From JAMHWD01 sp035911135 (lineage in GTDB: Bacteria; Pseudomonadota; Alphaproteobacteria; Micavibrionales; Micavibrionaceae): DNA of 64,000 nt. Both the position numbers and the translations under genes were made by a program. The DNA is taken from positions 157,893 through 221,892 of the forward strand of contig JAMHWD010000027.1 of assembly GCA_035911135.1 (NCBI GenBank), read 5' to 3'. Within the stretch, counting starts at the first letter, position 1; the number at the start of each line of letters is the position of its first letter. The notes under the pieces were generated by a model. It searched no databases. It was not told the DNA's origin and saw only the letters and a program-made list of their open reading frames with translations. This document shows, one piece after another, positions 8,511 through 16,531 of this stretch.

Positions 8511-9161
8511 ATGCGCGAACACACGGATTTCAAAAAGCTGTATATCATTGATCATCCCCTGGTACAGGACAAGCTGACGCGGATGCGTGAAACTTCCTGT
8601 GATCGCAAGGATTTCAGCCAATATCTGCATGAAATCTCCCTGCTGATGGGCTATGAGATCACTCGCAATCTAAAAACTGTGCAGCGCAGCATAACAACGC
8701 CTATCGGGCAGACCAATCAGCCCAGCATAGATGGCAATCTTCCGGCCATAGTGCCCATCTTGCGTGCCGGCCTTGGCATGTCAGAGGGCCTTCAGCAGCT
8801 TATGCCTCTCTCCCCCGTAGGCCATATCGGATTATACCGCGATGAAGTCACACACAAACCCATTGAATATCTTGTCAAATTACCGGAATCCAAAGATCGC
8901 GATTTTATTCTGGTCGATCCGATGCTGGCAACGGGCCACTCTGCGATCTATGCGGTTGATGCCATGATCAAGCGCGGCGTCAATCCCACCAGCATATCCT
9001 TTATGGCATTGCTGGGCGCGCCAGAGGGCGTAAGAGCATTCCGCAGGGCATATGCCGATATTCCGATTTACATGGCTTCGCTGGATGAACGCCTGAATGA
9101 AAACGCCTATATTGTGCCCGGCCTGGGTGATGCTGGTGACAGGCTATTTGGGACGACCTGA
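8511..9161 (+). CDS. upp: Uracil phosphoribosyltransferase
   Basis: The pyrimidine salvage enzyme that makes UMP from uracil and PRPP. At 216 residues it is of normal length. The PRPP-binding loop is FILVDPMLATGHSA (about residues 132-145), the uracil-side segment is PIEYLVKLP, and the C-terminal IVPGLGDAGDRLFGT is the family signature. It is the only plus-strand gene in this region and splits pdhB from pdhC. A short purine-rich ribosome site (ACAAGG) is directly before the ATG. No promoter hexamers convinced me in the 141-base gap. Confidence 0.95.
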   Translation: MREHTDFKKLYIIDHPLVQDKLTRMRETSCDRKDFSQYLHEISLLMGYEITRNLKTVQRSITTPIGQTNQPSIDGNLPAIVPILRAGLGMSEGLQQLMPLSPVGHIGLYRDEVTHKPIEYLVKLPESKDRDFILVDPMLATGHSAIYAVDAMIKRGVNPTSISFMALLGAPEGVRAFRRAYADIPIYMASLDERLNENAYIVPGLGDAGDRLFGTT

Positions 9162-9199
9162 CAAGATGCGCTATACCGGCCGTCAATAAATCAGCCTTG

Positions 9200-9400
9200 C
9201 TAACCGAGAGTTTTTGAAAACTCATCGCGCGTTATTTGAAATAAATCCTGATAAGCCTCATCACCCTCAAGATCATATCCTTCGGCAATAATCGCTTCCT
9301 CAATCAAGCCGCGCGCCGCCGCTTTAGCAAGCTTGTCTTGCCCTGCAGCCAGATCAAAAAGTTTCTTATGCTTGTTTTTGGTTTCTACATCAAAAGTCAT
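9200..9400 (-). CDS. Small acidic protein of unknown function
   Basis: A 66-residue helix-rich protein without a family I can name. I start it at the ATG at 9400, seven bases after an AAAGG ribosome site; an in-frame upstream ATG at 9427 lacks one. The chain has a basic middle (KNKHKKLFDLAAGQDKLAKAAARG) and an acidic tail (AEGYDLEGDEAYQDLF). No membrane segment, no Cys. It lies 38 bases after pdhB on the same strand and converges on upp, so it is probably the last gene of the pdhA-pdhB transcript. Confidence 0.55.
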   Translation of the reverse strand: MTFDVETKNKHKKLFDLAAGQDKLAKAAARGLIEEAIIAEGYDLEGDEAYQDLFQITRDEFSKTLG

Positions 9401-9438
9401 ATCAAGCCTTTGAAAAATGAACGGCAACTAGATAGCAA

Positions 9439-10857
9439 CTATCTATAGCAAACCTTCTTAACCGCATGCACGATTTCATCCACTTGCGGCAACGCCAACG
9501 CCTCAAGATTAACCGCATAAGGCATCGGCACATCCGCACCGCACACACGCACTACCGGGGCATCCAGATAATCAAAGGCATGTTCCATGCAAAGCGCTGC
9601 AATCTCGGAACCGATACCGGCATAGGGCCAACCTTCCTCAACACTGACGATACGGTTGGTTTTCTTCACCGATTCAAGGATCGTCCAGCGATCAAGCGGG
9701 CGGATCGTGCGAAGGTTAATAACTTCGGCGCTAATTCCGGCTTCTGCCAGTTTTTCGGCAGCCTGCAGTGATTTTCCGACCATGATTGAATACGCCACAA
9801 TCGTTACATCCGTACCCTCCCGTTCAATCTTGGCGCGGCCAATGGGAATAACGAAATCATCGGATGACGGCACATCAAAGCTCTGGCCATAGAGGATCTC
9901 GTTCTCCAGAACCACAACCGGGTTCGGATCACGGATCGCCGCTTTGATCAGGCCCTTGGCATCGGCCGCCGACCATGGCGCAACGACTTTGAGGCCCGGC
10001 ACATGGGCGTAATAGCTGGCAAAATCCTGTGAGTGCTGCGCGCCCACACGGGCCGCCGCGCCATTGGGCCCGCGGAACACAATCGGACATCCTAACTGCC
10101 CGCCCGCCATATAAAGCGTCTTACCGGCAGAGTTAATAATATGATCAATCGCCTGCAACGCAAAATTCATAGTCATGAATTCAACAATGGGCTTCAGGCC
10201 ATTAAAAGCCGCGCCTACGCCAACACCCGCAAATCCATATTCGGTGATCGGTGTATCAATAACGCGCTTGTTGCCGAACTCATCCAGCAATCCTTGGGAA
10301 ACCTTGTAGGCGCCGTTATATTCAGCCACTTCCTCGCCCATCAGGAACACGCCCTCGTCGCGGCGCATCTCCTGCGCCATGCCATCGCGAAGCGCTTCGC
10401 GGACGGTGGCGGTGTATGTTTCAGTGAAAGATGCTTCATCAAAGGGCGGCGGCTCGATAATTACGCCTTGAGCATAGAGAATATCGCGATTTTCAATGAT
10501 TTTGCCTTCAGGTTGTGCCGCATCGGAGGAATGCGCAGACGGAACAGCATCCGCCACGGGCGATTTCTTGGATGGCGCCGATGATGTAGATGCCTTGATA
10601 TCTCCGGCGCTCTCGCCATCTTCCAGCAGTACGGCAATTGCCGTATTCACGGCTACGCCTTCTGTGCCTTCAGCGATCAGGATTTTTCCAATGACGCCCT
10701 CATCCACGGCTTCGACTTCCATCGTGGCCTTATCGGTTTCGATTTCGGCGATCACATCGCCGGGCTTGACGGAATCGCCTTCCTTTTTCAACCACCGGGC
10801 AAGATTACCTTCGGTCATGGTCGGTGAAAGGGCGGGCATAAGAATTTCTGTAGGCAT
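9439..10857 (-). CDS. pdhB: Pyruvate dehydrogenase E1 component, beta subunit with lipoyl domain
   Basis: The beta chain of the thiamine-diphosphate-dependent E1 that decarboxylates pyruvate. Residues 1-80 are a lipoyl domain nearly identical to that of pdhC (Lys43 in ETDKATMEV), an arrangement characteristic of alphaproteobacteria. A linker of about 55 residues leads into the transketolase-like pyrimidine domain (MGEEVAEYNGAYKVSQGL, then FRGPNGAAARVGAQHSQDF) and the C-terminal transketolase domain (SVEEGWPYAGIGSEIAAL). 472 residues fits the lipoyl-bearing form. It follows pdhA by 27 bases. Two short hydrophobic patches are core strands, not membrane segments. Confidence 0.96.
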   Translation of the reverse strand: MPTEILMPALSPTMTEGNLARWLKKEGDSVKPGDVIAEIETDKATMEVEAVDEGVIGKILIAEGTEGVAVNTAIAVLLEDGESAGDIKASTSSAPSKKSPVADAVPSAHSSDAAQPEGKIIENRDILYAQGVIIEPPPFDEASFTETYTATVREALRDGMAQEMRRDEGVFLMGEEVAEYNGAYKVSQGLLDEFGNKRVIDTPITEYGFAGVGVGAAFNGLKPIVEFMTMNFALQAIDHIINSAGKTLYMAGGQLGCPIVFRGPNGAAARVGAQHSQDFASYYAHVPGLKVVAPWSAADAKGLIKAAIRDPNPVVVLENEILYGQSFDVPSSDDFVIPIGRAKIEREGTDVTIVAYSIMVGKSLQAAEKLAEAGISAEVINLRTIRPLDRWTILESVKKTNRIVSVEEGWPYAGIGSEIAALCMEHAFDYLDAPVVRVCGADVPMPYAVNLEALALPQVDEIVHAVKKVCYR

Positions 10858-10884
10858 AGCTTAAATACTTTCAGCAAATTGAAA

Positions 10885-11904
10885 TTAGGCTTCGATCAAA
10901 ACATCCGTCCAGAGCTCGGACTCATTAGGCAGCGGCGATTCTTGGGCAAACTCTGCCGACTTGTTGACGATTTCCTTCACATCCTTGTCGATGATCTTGA
11001 TCTCATCCTCGGCGATACCGGCGGCCTGCATCATGTCCTTGATGCGCGTGATCGGATCATGATCCTGCTTCATGCCCTCGAGCTCTTCCTTGGTACGGTA
11101 TTTCGCAGGGTCAGACATGGAGTGACCGCGATAGCGGTATGTCAGGACTTCCAAGATATAAGGGCCATTGCCGGATCGCACGTAATCCAGTGCCTGACGG
11201 GCAGCCGCCTGAACGGCAAAGACATCCATGCCATCCACCTGCTCGCCCGGGATATCGTAACCCACGCCGCGCTTGTATAGCGTCCCGGCAGATGAGCGCT
11301 TCACAGATGTACCCATGCCATACTGGTTATTTTCAATGACATACAAAACCGGCAATTTCCAAAGGCTGGCGATGTTATAGCTTTCAGCCACCTGCCCCTG
11401 ATTGGACGCACCATCGCCCATATAGGCCACAGCCACGCCGTTATCGCCCTTGTATTTATGCGCGAAGGCCAAACCAGTGCCCAGTGACACCTGCGCGCCC
11501 ACGATACCGTGGCCGCCATAGAAATTCTTTTCCTTGGAAAACATATGCATCGAGCCGCCCTTGCCGCGGGAATAACCCGTAACGCGCCCCGTCAGCTCGG
11601 CCATGATACCATCGGCTTCCATGCCGCAGGCCAGCATATGCGCGTGATCGCGGTAAGCCGTAATAACTGTATCCTGCGGCTCCTGCGCAGATTGAATACC
11701 CGTTACAACGGCTTCCTGTCCGATATACAAATGGCAAAAACCACCAATCAATCCCATCCCATAAAGCTGGCCGGCTTTTTCCTCAAAACGGCGGATCAGC
11801 AGCATCTCGCGGTAAAGCTTCTTCATTTCCTCCGGCGTTGGCGAGGGCTGGGAATTGGAAACAGTTTTTAGATTGGGTTTATTCTTGTCTTTAGACGAAG
11901 CCAC
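10885..11904 (-). CDS. pdhA: Pyruvate dehydrogenase E1 component, alpha subunit
   Basis: The alpha chain of E1, which binds thiamine diphosphate. The cofactor motif starts at GDGASNQGQ and ends in the conserved ENNQYGM; GGSMHMF, HGIVGAQV and the phosphorylation-loop region RYRGHSMSDP also match. I choose the GTG at 11904 as start: it has a clear AGGAG ribosome site ten bases upstream and gives 339 residues, the usual length. The frame stays open to an ATG at 12012, but the extra 36 residues look unrelated to the family. First gene of the pdhA-pdhB run; the promoter should lie in the 130 bases before it, which I could not pin down. Confidence 0.95.
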   Translation of the reverse strand: MASSKDKNKPNLKTVSNSQPSPTPEEMKKLYREMLLIRRFEEKAGQLYGMGLIGGFCHLYIGQEAVVTGIQSAQEPQDTVITAYRDHAHMLACGMEADGIMAELTGRVTGYSRGKGGSMHMFSKEKNFYGGHGIVGAQVSLGTGLAFAHKYKGDNGVAVAYMGDGASNQGQVAESYNIASLWKLPVLYVIENNQYGMGTSVKRSSAGTLYKRGVGYDIPGEQVDGMDVFAVQAAARQALDYVRSGNGPYILEVLTYRYRGHSMSDPAKYRTKEELEGMKQDHDPITRIKDMMQAAGIAEDEIKIIDKDVKEIVNKSAEFAQESPLPNESELWTDVLIEA

Positions 11905-12034
11905 GGAAAAAATTCTCCTAACACAACACGGATACACATCAATGAACCTGCATTGTGTTACAGCATTTCCTAGCCATATTCCAGTGAAAAACCCATGATT
12001 TGTGCAGCGCACAAGAGATAAATTATGCCGAAAT

Positions 12035-12343
12035 TTATTTCAGAATAATCATTTCGTCTGGCGTCTTGTATCCCAGAACGATACGTGCGCGCTCTTCCAG
12101 AAAATCCTTGTTCAGGCTAGATGGACGCAACATGACAACACGTGATTCCAGCTCTTCGCGTTCAAAGCGAAGATCATGAAGCTCTGTCCTTGCCGCCTCA
12201 ACACGGCTCTCAAGCGTCAAAAGCCTTGGAAAACTGCGGCTTCCATGAATGCTGTGATAAATAAAATAAAAACAAAGACAAGCCCCCAGCACCATCATGA
12301 TGTTCTGCCTCAAGATATATCTGTGGGAGAGAAGTGAATTCAT
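12035..12343 (-). CDS. FtsB/DivIC-like septum formation protein
   Basis: A 102-residue bitopic protein: short cytoplasmic N-terminus, one membrane segment (about 14-32), then a charged coiled coil (about 40-72, SRVEAARTELHDLRFEREELESRV) and a short C-terminal region (LEERARIVLGYKTPDEMIIL) typical of FtsB/DivIC. In the family it pairs with FtsL and FtsQ to signal onset of septal peptidoglycan synthesis. Its place between eno and pdhA is the usual alphaproteobacterial one. Low sequence conservation makes FtsB versus a general DivIC-family name uncertain. Confidence 0.82.
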   Translation of the reverse strand: MNSLLSHRYILRQNIMMVLGACLCFYFIYHSIHGSRSFPRLLTLESRVEAARTELHDLRFEREELESRVVMLRPSSLNKDFLEERARIVLGYKTPDEMIILK

Positions 12344-12444
12344 AACATTAGTGAATCATGAATCACCGCAAAGCGTCAATTCAAAATATCAAACAGAGTC
12401 AATGCGTTATAAGGAACATAAGCAGAACATGCCATGGCATGAGA

Positions 12445-13071
12445 TTACAAATCATCTTTCGTGTCATTTTGCTGGCGCGATAAAATCGCCAGAGCCGTGC
12501 GCCACCGCGCCTCGATATCCGTATCAAACAAAATTGCCGGGTCGTAATCTATCGTGCCCCAGCCACCATAAAAAATTTCCTTGTTCAACTGCATCGGCCG
12601 CCATCCGGCATAGCCGTGAAGAACTATCAACCTTGATGCTTTTGCAGGATCGGATATCAGCGCGTTATATTGCGACATATCATCTTCCATCAGATCATCG
12701 GCATTATAGATCGTGATATTTCTGCCCTCATCTGCGGCCAGCAGGAAAAAAACATCCTCCTGAACTGGCCCACCCCAATAATAATGAGCGGCAAAAGGAA
12801 AGCGTGATTTCATGCTCTCCAGCTTTTCCGGCTTGGCCTCACGGTTAATCACAAAACCTTTGGCATGAAACCCGTCATGCCCTGTCATATAAAGGACTGT
12901 TTGTGAAAAATTCACATCATCCAGCACATTCGTGGCGATCAGAAATCTTCCCTCATGCGAAGGGAAAAGTTTGGTCATGATGGTTGGAAACAAGATCAGG
13001 CAGGCAGCAAAAAACAGGTATAACCGGGCCGATCTCGGGGTTATTGCCAGTTTTTTCAATCGCCACGCCAT
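12445..13071 (-). CDS. YqgE/AlgH family protein with N-terminal membrane anchor
   Basis: A DUF179 (YqgE/AlgH) protein of unknown biochemical function. Family marks are FLIATNVLDDVNFSQTVLYM, the GFVINRE loop, YWGGPVQED, VLHGYAGWRPMQLNKE and the C-terminal FDTDIEARW. Unlike the usual cytoplasmic YqgE of about 185 residues, this one begins with a basic stretch and a hydrophobic segment (about residues 15-35, SARLYLFFAACLILFPTIM), so it may be membrane anchored with the domain outside. It lies eight bases after eno on the same strand and is probably cotranscribed with it. Confidence 0.8.
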   Translation of the reverse strand: MAWRLKKLAITPRSARLYLFFAACLILFPTIMTKLFPSHEGRFLIATNVLDDVNFSQTVLYMTGHDGFHAKGFVINREAKPEKLESMKSRFPFAAHYYWGGPVQEDVFFLLAADEGRNITIYNADDLMEDDMSQYNALISDPAKASRLIVLHGYAGWRPMQLNKEIFYGGWGTIDYDPAILFDTDIEARWRTALAILSRQQNDTKDDL

Positions 13072-13079
13072 AAGCGCGA

Positions 13080-14393
13080 TTACGCTGCTTTTTTCTTGGC
13101 AGCTTTCAGAACGCCCTGATCGCGCAGGAAGCTTGCGCCGGAATATTTCGCAACAGGACCAAGCTGCTCCTCGATACGGATCAACTGGTTATATTTTGCG
13201 ATACGGTCGGAACGCGAGAGTGATCCTGTCTTGATCTGCCCGGCATTGGTTGCAACGGCCAGATCCGCAATAGTGGAGTCTTCCGTTTCACCGGAACGGT
13301 GTGAGAGAACAATACCAAAGCCTGCCTTCTTCGCCATCTCGATCGTTTCCAGCGTTTCTGTCAGCGTACCGATCTGATTGACCTTCACCAGAACCGCATT
13401 TCCGGCCTTACCTTCGATACCTTGAATAAGGCGCTTCGCATTGGTCACATACAGATCATCACCCACGAGCTGAACCTTATCACCCAGCGCCGCCGTCAAG
13501 GCCTTCCAGCCCGCCCAGTCATCCTCGGCCAGACCATCTTCAATCGAGACGATCGGATACGCGCCGCAGAGTTCGGTATAGAGCTTGATCATTTCATCGG
13601 ATGACATCGGCTTCTTGCCGCCATCCATCTGGTATTTGCCCTTCTCATAGAATTCCGTGGCGGCGCAGTCGAGGGCAATCATCATATCCTGCCCCGGCTT
13701 GTATCCGGCCTTTTCAATCGCCTTCATGATAAACTCAATGGTTTCCCCGGCGCAGGAGAGGTTCGGCGCGAATCCGCCCTCATCACCCACATTCGTATTA
13801 TGCCCGGCCTTTTTCAGCTCAGCCTTAAGCGCATGAAATACTTCCGCGCCCGCACGCAAACCTTCAGAAAAATCAGGCGCGCTGACCGGCATGATCATGA
13901 ATTCCTGAAAATCCAGTGCGTTATCGGCATGCGCGCCGCCATTGATGATGTTCATCATCGGCGTAGGCAGAACATGGGCGAAAGAACCGCCGATATAACG
14001 GTAAAGCGGCATATCCAGCTCATCTGCCATTGCCTTGGCCACGGCCAGCGATACGCCCAGAATTGCGTTCGCGCCAAGCTTGGATTTATTCTCCGTCCCG
14101 TCCAGATCGCACATCAAGCGGTCGATATAGACCTGTTCTTCGGCATCCATGCCGCTTAAGGCTTCAAAGATATCCGTGTTTACATTATCAACGGCCTTTT
14201 GTACGCCCTTGCCGAGATAAACGCCCTTGTCACCATCACGCAGCTCTACAGCCTCGTACGCACCTGTCGATGCGCCTGATGGCACAGCCGCGCGGCCCTT
14301 CGCGCCGCTTTCCAGCGTCACATCAACTTCAATGGTGGGATTTCCCCGGCTATCCAGAATTTGGCGGGCGTGAATGTCGATAATGGCGGTCAT
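13080..14393 (-). CDS. eno: Enolase
   Basis: The glycolytic enzyme interconverting 2-phosphoglycerate and phosphoenolpyruvate, also a usual partner of RNase E. 437 residues, somewhat longer than E. coli because of a Lys/Ala tail (LKAAKKKAA). Visible are the N-terminal ARQILDSRGNPT, the loop SGASTGAYEA, catalytic GDEGGFAPN, metal ligands in VSIEDGL and GDDLYVTN, the base in KVNQIGT and the SHRSGETED signature. An A+T-rich gap of 106 bases with no gene precedes it and should hold its promoter. Confidence 0.97.
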   Translation of the reverse strand: MTAIIDIHARQILDSRGNPTIEVDVTLESGAKGRAAVPSGASTGAYEAVELRDGDKGVYLGKGVQKAVDNVNTDIFEALSGMDAEEQVYIDRLMCDLDGTENKSKLGANAILGVSLAVAKAMADELDMPLYRYIGGSFAHVLPTPMMNIINGGAHADNALDFQEFMIMPVSAPDFSEGLRAGAEVFHALKAELKKAGHNTNVGDEGGFAPNLSCAGETIEFIMKAIEKAGYKPGQDMMIALDCAATEFYEKGKYQMDGGKKPMSSDEMIKLYTELCGAYPIVSIEDGLAEDDWAGWKALTAALGDKVQLVGDDLYVTNAKRLIQGIEGKAGNAVLVKVNQIGTLTETLETIEMAKKAGFGIVLSHRSGETEDSTIADLAVATNAGQIKTGSLSRSDRIAKYNQLIRIEEQLGPVAKYSGASFLRDQGVLKAAKKKAA

Positions 14394-14499
14394 GGGATGG
14401 GTTCCAGTTTAATAGTTGGCAAGTTATATAGTTTTTAAACACCGCGCGGCGTTCTGGCAACCATCAAACTTATAAACTTTTAAATTGAAAAACTAAAAA

Positions 14500-14910
14500 T
14501 CAGGCTTCGGTATCAACCGTTGTGCCGGTCGAAGACGCAGAAACGCCGCCCGTATCCACTTCGATACCATATTTTTCGGCCAAAGCAGCGCGGGAGAGCT
14601 GGCTATCGGGGGTGGAGGAACGCAAGGCCCTGATCTGCATCATGGCTGCATCGGCATCCGTTGAGGCGCCCGTGGCCGCAGACAGGGAGAACATCAGGTT
14701 TACGCCGGCGGTGTTACTCATGAGCTGATTATTCAATGCGCGGGCGCTGGAAGAAATCCCCAACCCAACACCCAGCATGCCGCGGCTGGCATCCAGCATG
14801 GAAGCCGTGGAAGTACCGCTTAAGAAATTCGATTGGCCTTGTGCCGCAAGCCCCTTGGTATTGGCCAAGGTGGCGGACATAAGATATCGCGATGCTCCTG
14901 CTACGCTCAT
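14500..14910 (-). CDS. Ala/Ser/Gly-rich protein of unknown function
   Basis: A 136-residue protein with strongly biased composition (Ala, Ser, Gly, Thr) and no cysteine. It starts MSVAGASRYLMSATLANT, has a patterned middle (SSSARALNNQLMSNTAGVNLMFSLSAATG) and ends in a Ser/Thr-rich tail. There is no cleavable signal or clear membrane helix. The polar, repetitive make-up recalls flagellin-like or secreted helical proteins, but I see no real signature. An AAAGAG ribosome site precedes the ATG. It lies between kdsA and eno on the same strand, separated from both by about 45-105 bases. Confidence 0.55.
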   Translation of the reverse strand: MSVAGASRYLMSATLANTKGLAAQGQSNFLSGTSTASMLDASRGMLGVGLGISSSARALNNQLMSNTAGVNLMFSLSAATGASTDADAAMMQIRALRSSTPDSQLSRAALAEKYGIEVDTGGVSASSTGTTVDTEA

Positions 14911-14953
14911 GGTAAAACTCTTTTACAAATCCTTTGTAAACGCAATGCTACTC

Positions 14954-15784
14954 TTAAATCTTAACAGATTTTGCGATATTATCCAACTTAATTAGTTTAT
15001 CGAGAATTCTGGGGATATCGGCCAGCTTTACCATATTCGGGCCATCAGACGGGGCATTATCCGGATCCTGATGAACTTCCATAAAGACCCCGGCCACACC
15101 CACGGCCACAGCCGCACTGGCCAGAACCGGCACCATTTCCCGGTCGCCGCCGGAAGACGCGCCCTTGCCACCCGGCTGCTGGACGGAATGCGTGGCATCG
15201 TAAATGACCGGATAGCCCGTTTTCGCCATTATGGGGAGGGATCGCATGTCCGAAACCAGCGTATTATAGCCAAAACTGGCCCCGCGCTCGCAGAGAAGAA
15301 CATTGTCATTCCCGCTTTCCGATATCTTCTTGGCCACGTTTTCCATGTCCCAGGGGGCCAGAAACTGACCCTTTTTGACATTAATAGCCTTGCCGGTCTT
15401 GGCGGCGGCGATCAAAAGATCCGTCTGACGGCACAAAAACGCCGGAATTTGCAGCATATCCACGACACTGGCCGCTTCCTTGCAGTGTTCAGGAAGATGT
15501 ACATCCGTGATCACGGGCAGGCCCATCTCGCGCTTTACATCCGCCAAAATGGCCAGCCCCTTATCCATGCCAAGGCCGCGCGCCCCAAAAATCGAGGTTC
15601 TGTTCGCCTTGTCGTAGGAAGATTTATAAATCAGGCCGATGCCCAGATTTTTTGCCAGCTCCTTTAACGCCCCGCTCATCTCGAACGCATGGTCGCGCGA
15701 TTCAATGGCACACGGCCCCGCAATAATAGTCAGCGGCTTGTCATTGGCGATTTCAAGGGTTCCGACTTTTACGACTTTATTCAT
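14954..15784 (-). CDS. kdsA: 3-deoxy-D-manno-octulosonate 8-phosphate synthase
   Basis: The aldolase that condenses phosphoenolpyruvate with arabinose 5-phosphate to Kdo 8-phosphate for the LPS inner core. The chain has the DAHP/KDO synthase barrel signatures IAGPCAIES, YKSSYDKANRTS, GLPVITDVH, the phosphate site NVKKGQFLAP and ATHSVQQPGG. I take the ATG at 15784, after a CAGGAAA ribosome site, giving 276 residues (usual about 280); an in-frame ATG at 15817 is less well placed. GCPKNRTS-type metal cysteine is replaced by Asn in YKSSYDKANRTS, marking the metal-independent class. Confidence 0.95.
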   Translation of the reverse strand: MNKVVKVGTLEIANDKPLTIIAGPCAIESRDHAFEMSGALKELAKNLGIGLIYKSSYDKANRTSIFGARGLGMDKGLAILADVKREMGLPVITDVHLPEHCKEAASVVDMLQIPAFLCRQTDLLIAAAKTGKAINVKKGQFLAPWDMENVAKKISESGNDNVLLCERGASFGYNTLVSDMRSLPIMAKTGYPVIYDATHSVQQPGGKGASSGGDREMVPVLASAAVAVGVAGVFMEVHQDPDNAPSDGPNMVKLADIPRILDKLIKLDNIAKSVKI

Positions 15785-15860
15785 GGTTTTTCCTGCCTGA
15801 GTGATAAAACTGCTCAATTCTTAGCAGCATTTATGAACTTGAGGAATATATAAGTGGAAA

Positions 15861-16217
15861 CTAGAAACTGTCCAGCGCCAGCCCGGTTATTTCATGGGCA
15901 TGCTTTATACAATCGCGCTTCATGTATTCTGCCGGAACGAACGGGACGCGGCGATGTGGCGGCAGTGGACAAAGGGCTATATCAATCTGGCGTGGCGCAC
16001 CATCGGGATGACGCAGGAATTCACAGATTTCCTGAACAGTGGTAAAGCCTTCCGCCCCGCGCTGGCGCACGATATTTTTGGCAAAAATTACAAGATCATA
16101 CATGGCACGGCCTATGAGATCCGCCCGCGTTTCCAATGAGAGATCATGGCGGCGCTTTGCCACGGATCGAAAACGGCCCTTTAATTCTTCCAGACGATCC
16201 GATTCAGATTTATCCAT
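15861..16217 (-). CDS. Protein of unknown function
   Basis: A 118-residue soluble protein that I cannot assign. It begins with a charged helix (MDKSESDRLEELKGRFRS), has a mixed middle (TRADLIGRAMYDLVIFAKNIV) and a Pro/His-rich stretch (LCPLPPHRRVPFVPAEY) followed by CIKHAHEITG. Two cysteines and several histidines are scattered without a clear metal motif. No good ribosome site is visible. It sits between a small membrane protein gene and kdsA on the same strand. Confidence 0.5.
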   Translation of the reverse strand: MDKSESDRLEELKGRFRSVAKRRHDLSLETRADLIGRAMYDLVIFAKNIVRQRGAEGFTTVQEICEFLRHPDGAPRQIDIALCPLPPHRRVPFVPAEYMKRDCIKHAHEITGLALDSF

Positions 16218-16234
16218 AGTGGAACTTCAAGACA

Positions 16235-16462
16235 TTATAATTCGCCGAGAATCGATGTTCTATATATCATACCCGCACCCATGCCAGCAGTTGCAAAACC
16301 GGCGCTGGCATAAAGTGAATATTTAAAGATCTCGACGCCAAGTTCAGGAGCGCCAGCAGCCGCCACCGTAACGCCGACAGCCGTTCCAGCAAACGAGGCC
16401 GTTGAAAAGATAAGCCCAAGCCTATAGGCAAGATCGAATTTTTTTGCTGTTTCTTCTTTCAT
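16235..16462 (-). CDS. Small membrane protein of unknown function
   Basis: A 75-residue protein with two hydrophobic, Gly/Ala-rich segments (about 15-37, LGLIFSTASFAGTAVGVTVAAAG, too short a name to classify; and about 47-66) joined by a short polar loop GAPELGVEIFK. The small-residue pattern suggests closely packed membrane helices. A strong AAAGGAG ribosome site precedes the ATG, which supports expression. It is 17 bases upstream of the 118-residue unknown and 69 bases after pyrG on the same strand. Confidence 0.6.
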   Translation of the reverse strand: MKEETAKKFDLAYRLGLIFSTASFAGTAVGVTVAAAGAPELGVEIFKYSLYASAGFATAGMGAGMIYRTSILGEL

Positions 16463-16531
16463 AGCGAAATCTCCTTTAAGAAGAATGACGCTACCATATT
16501 TTCATAAAAAATGCAAATTTATAAGCCCGGC

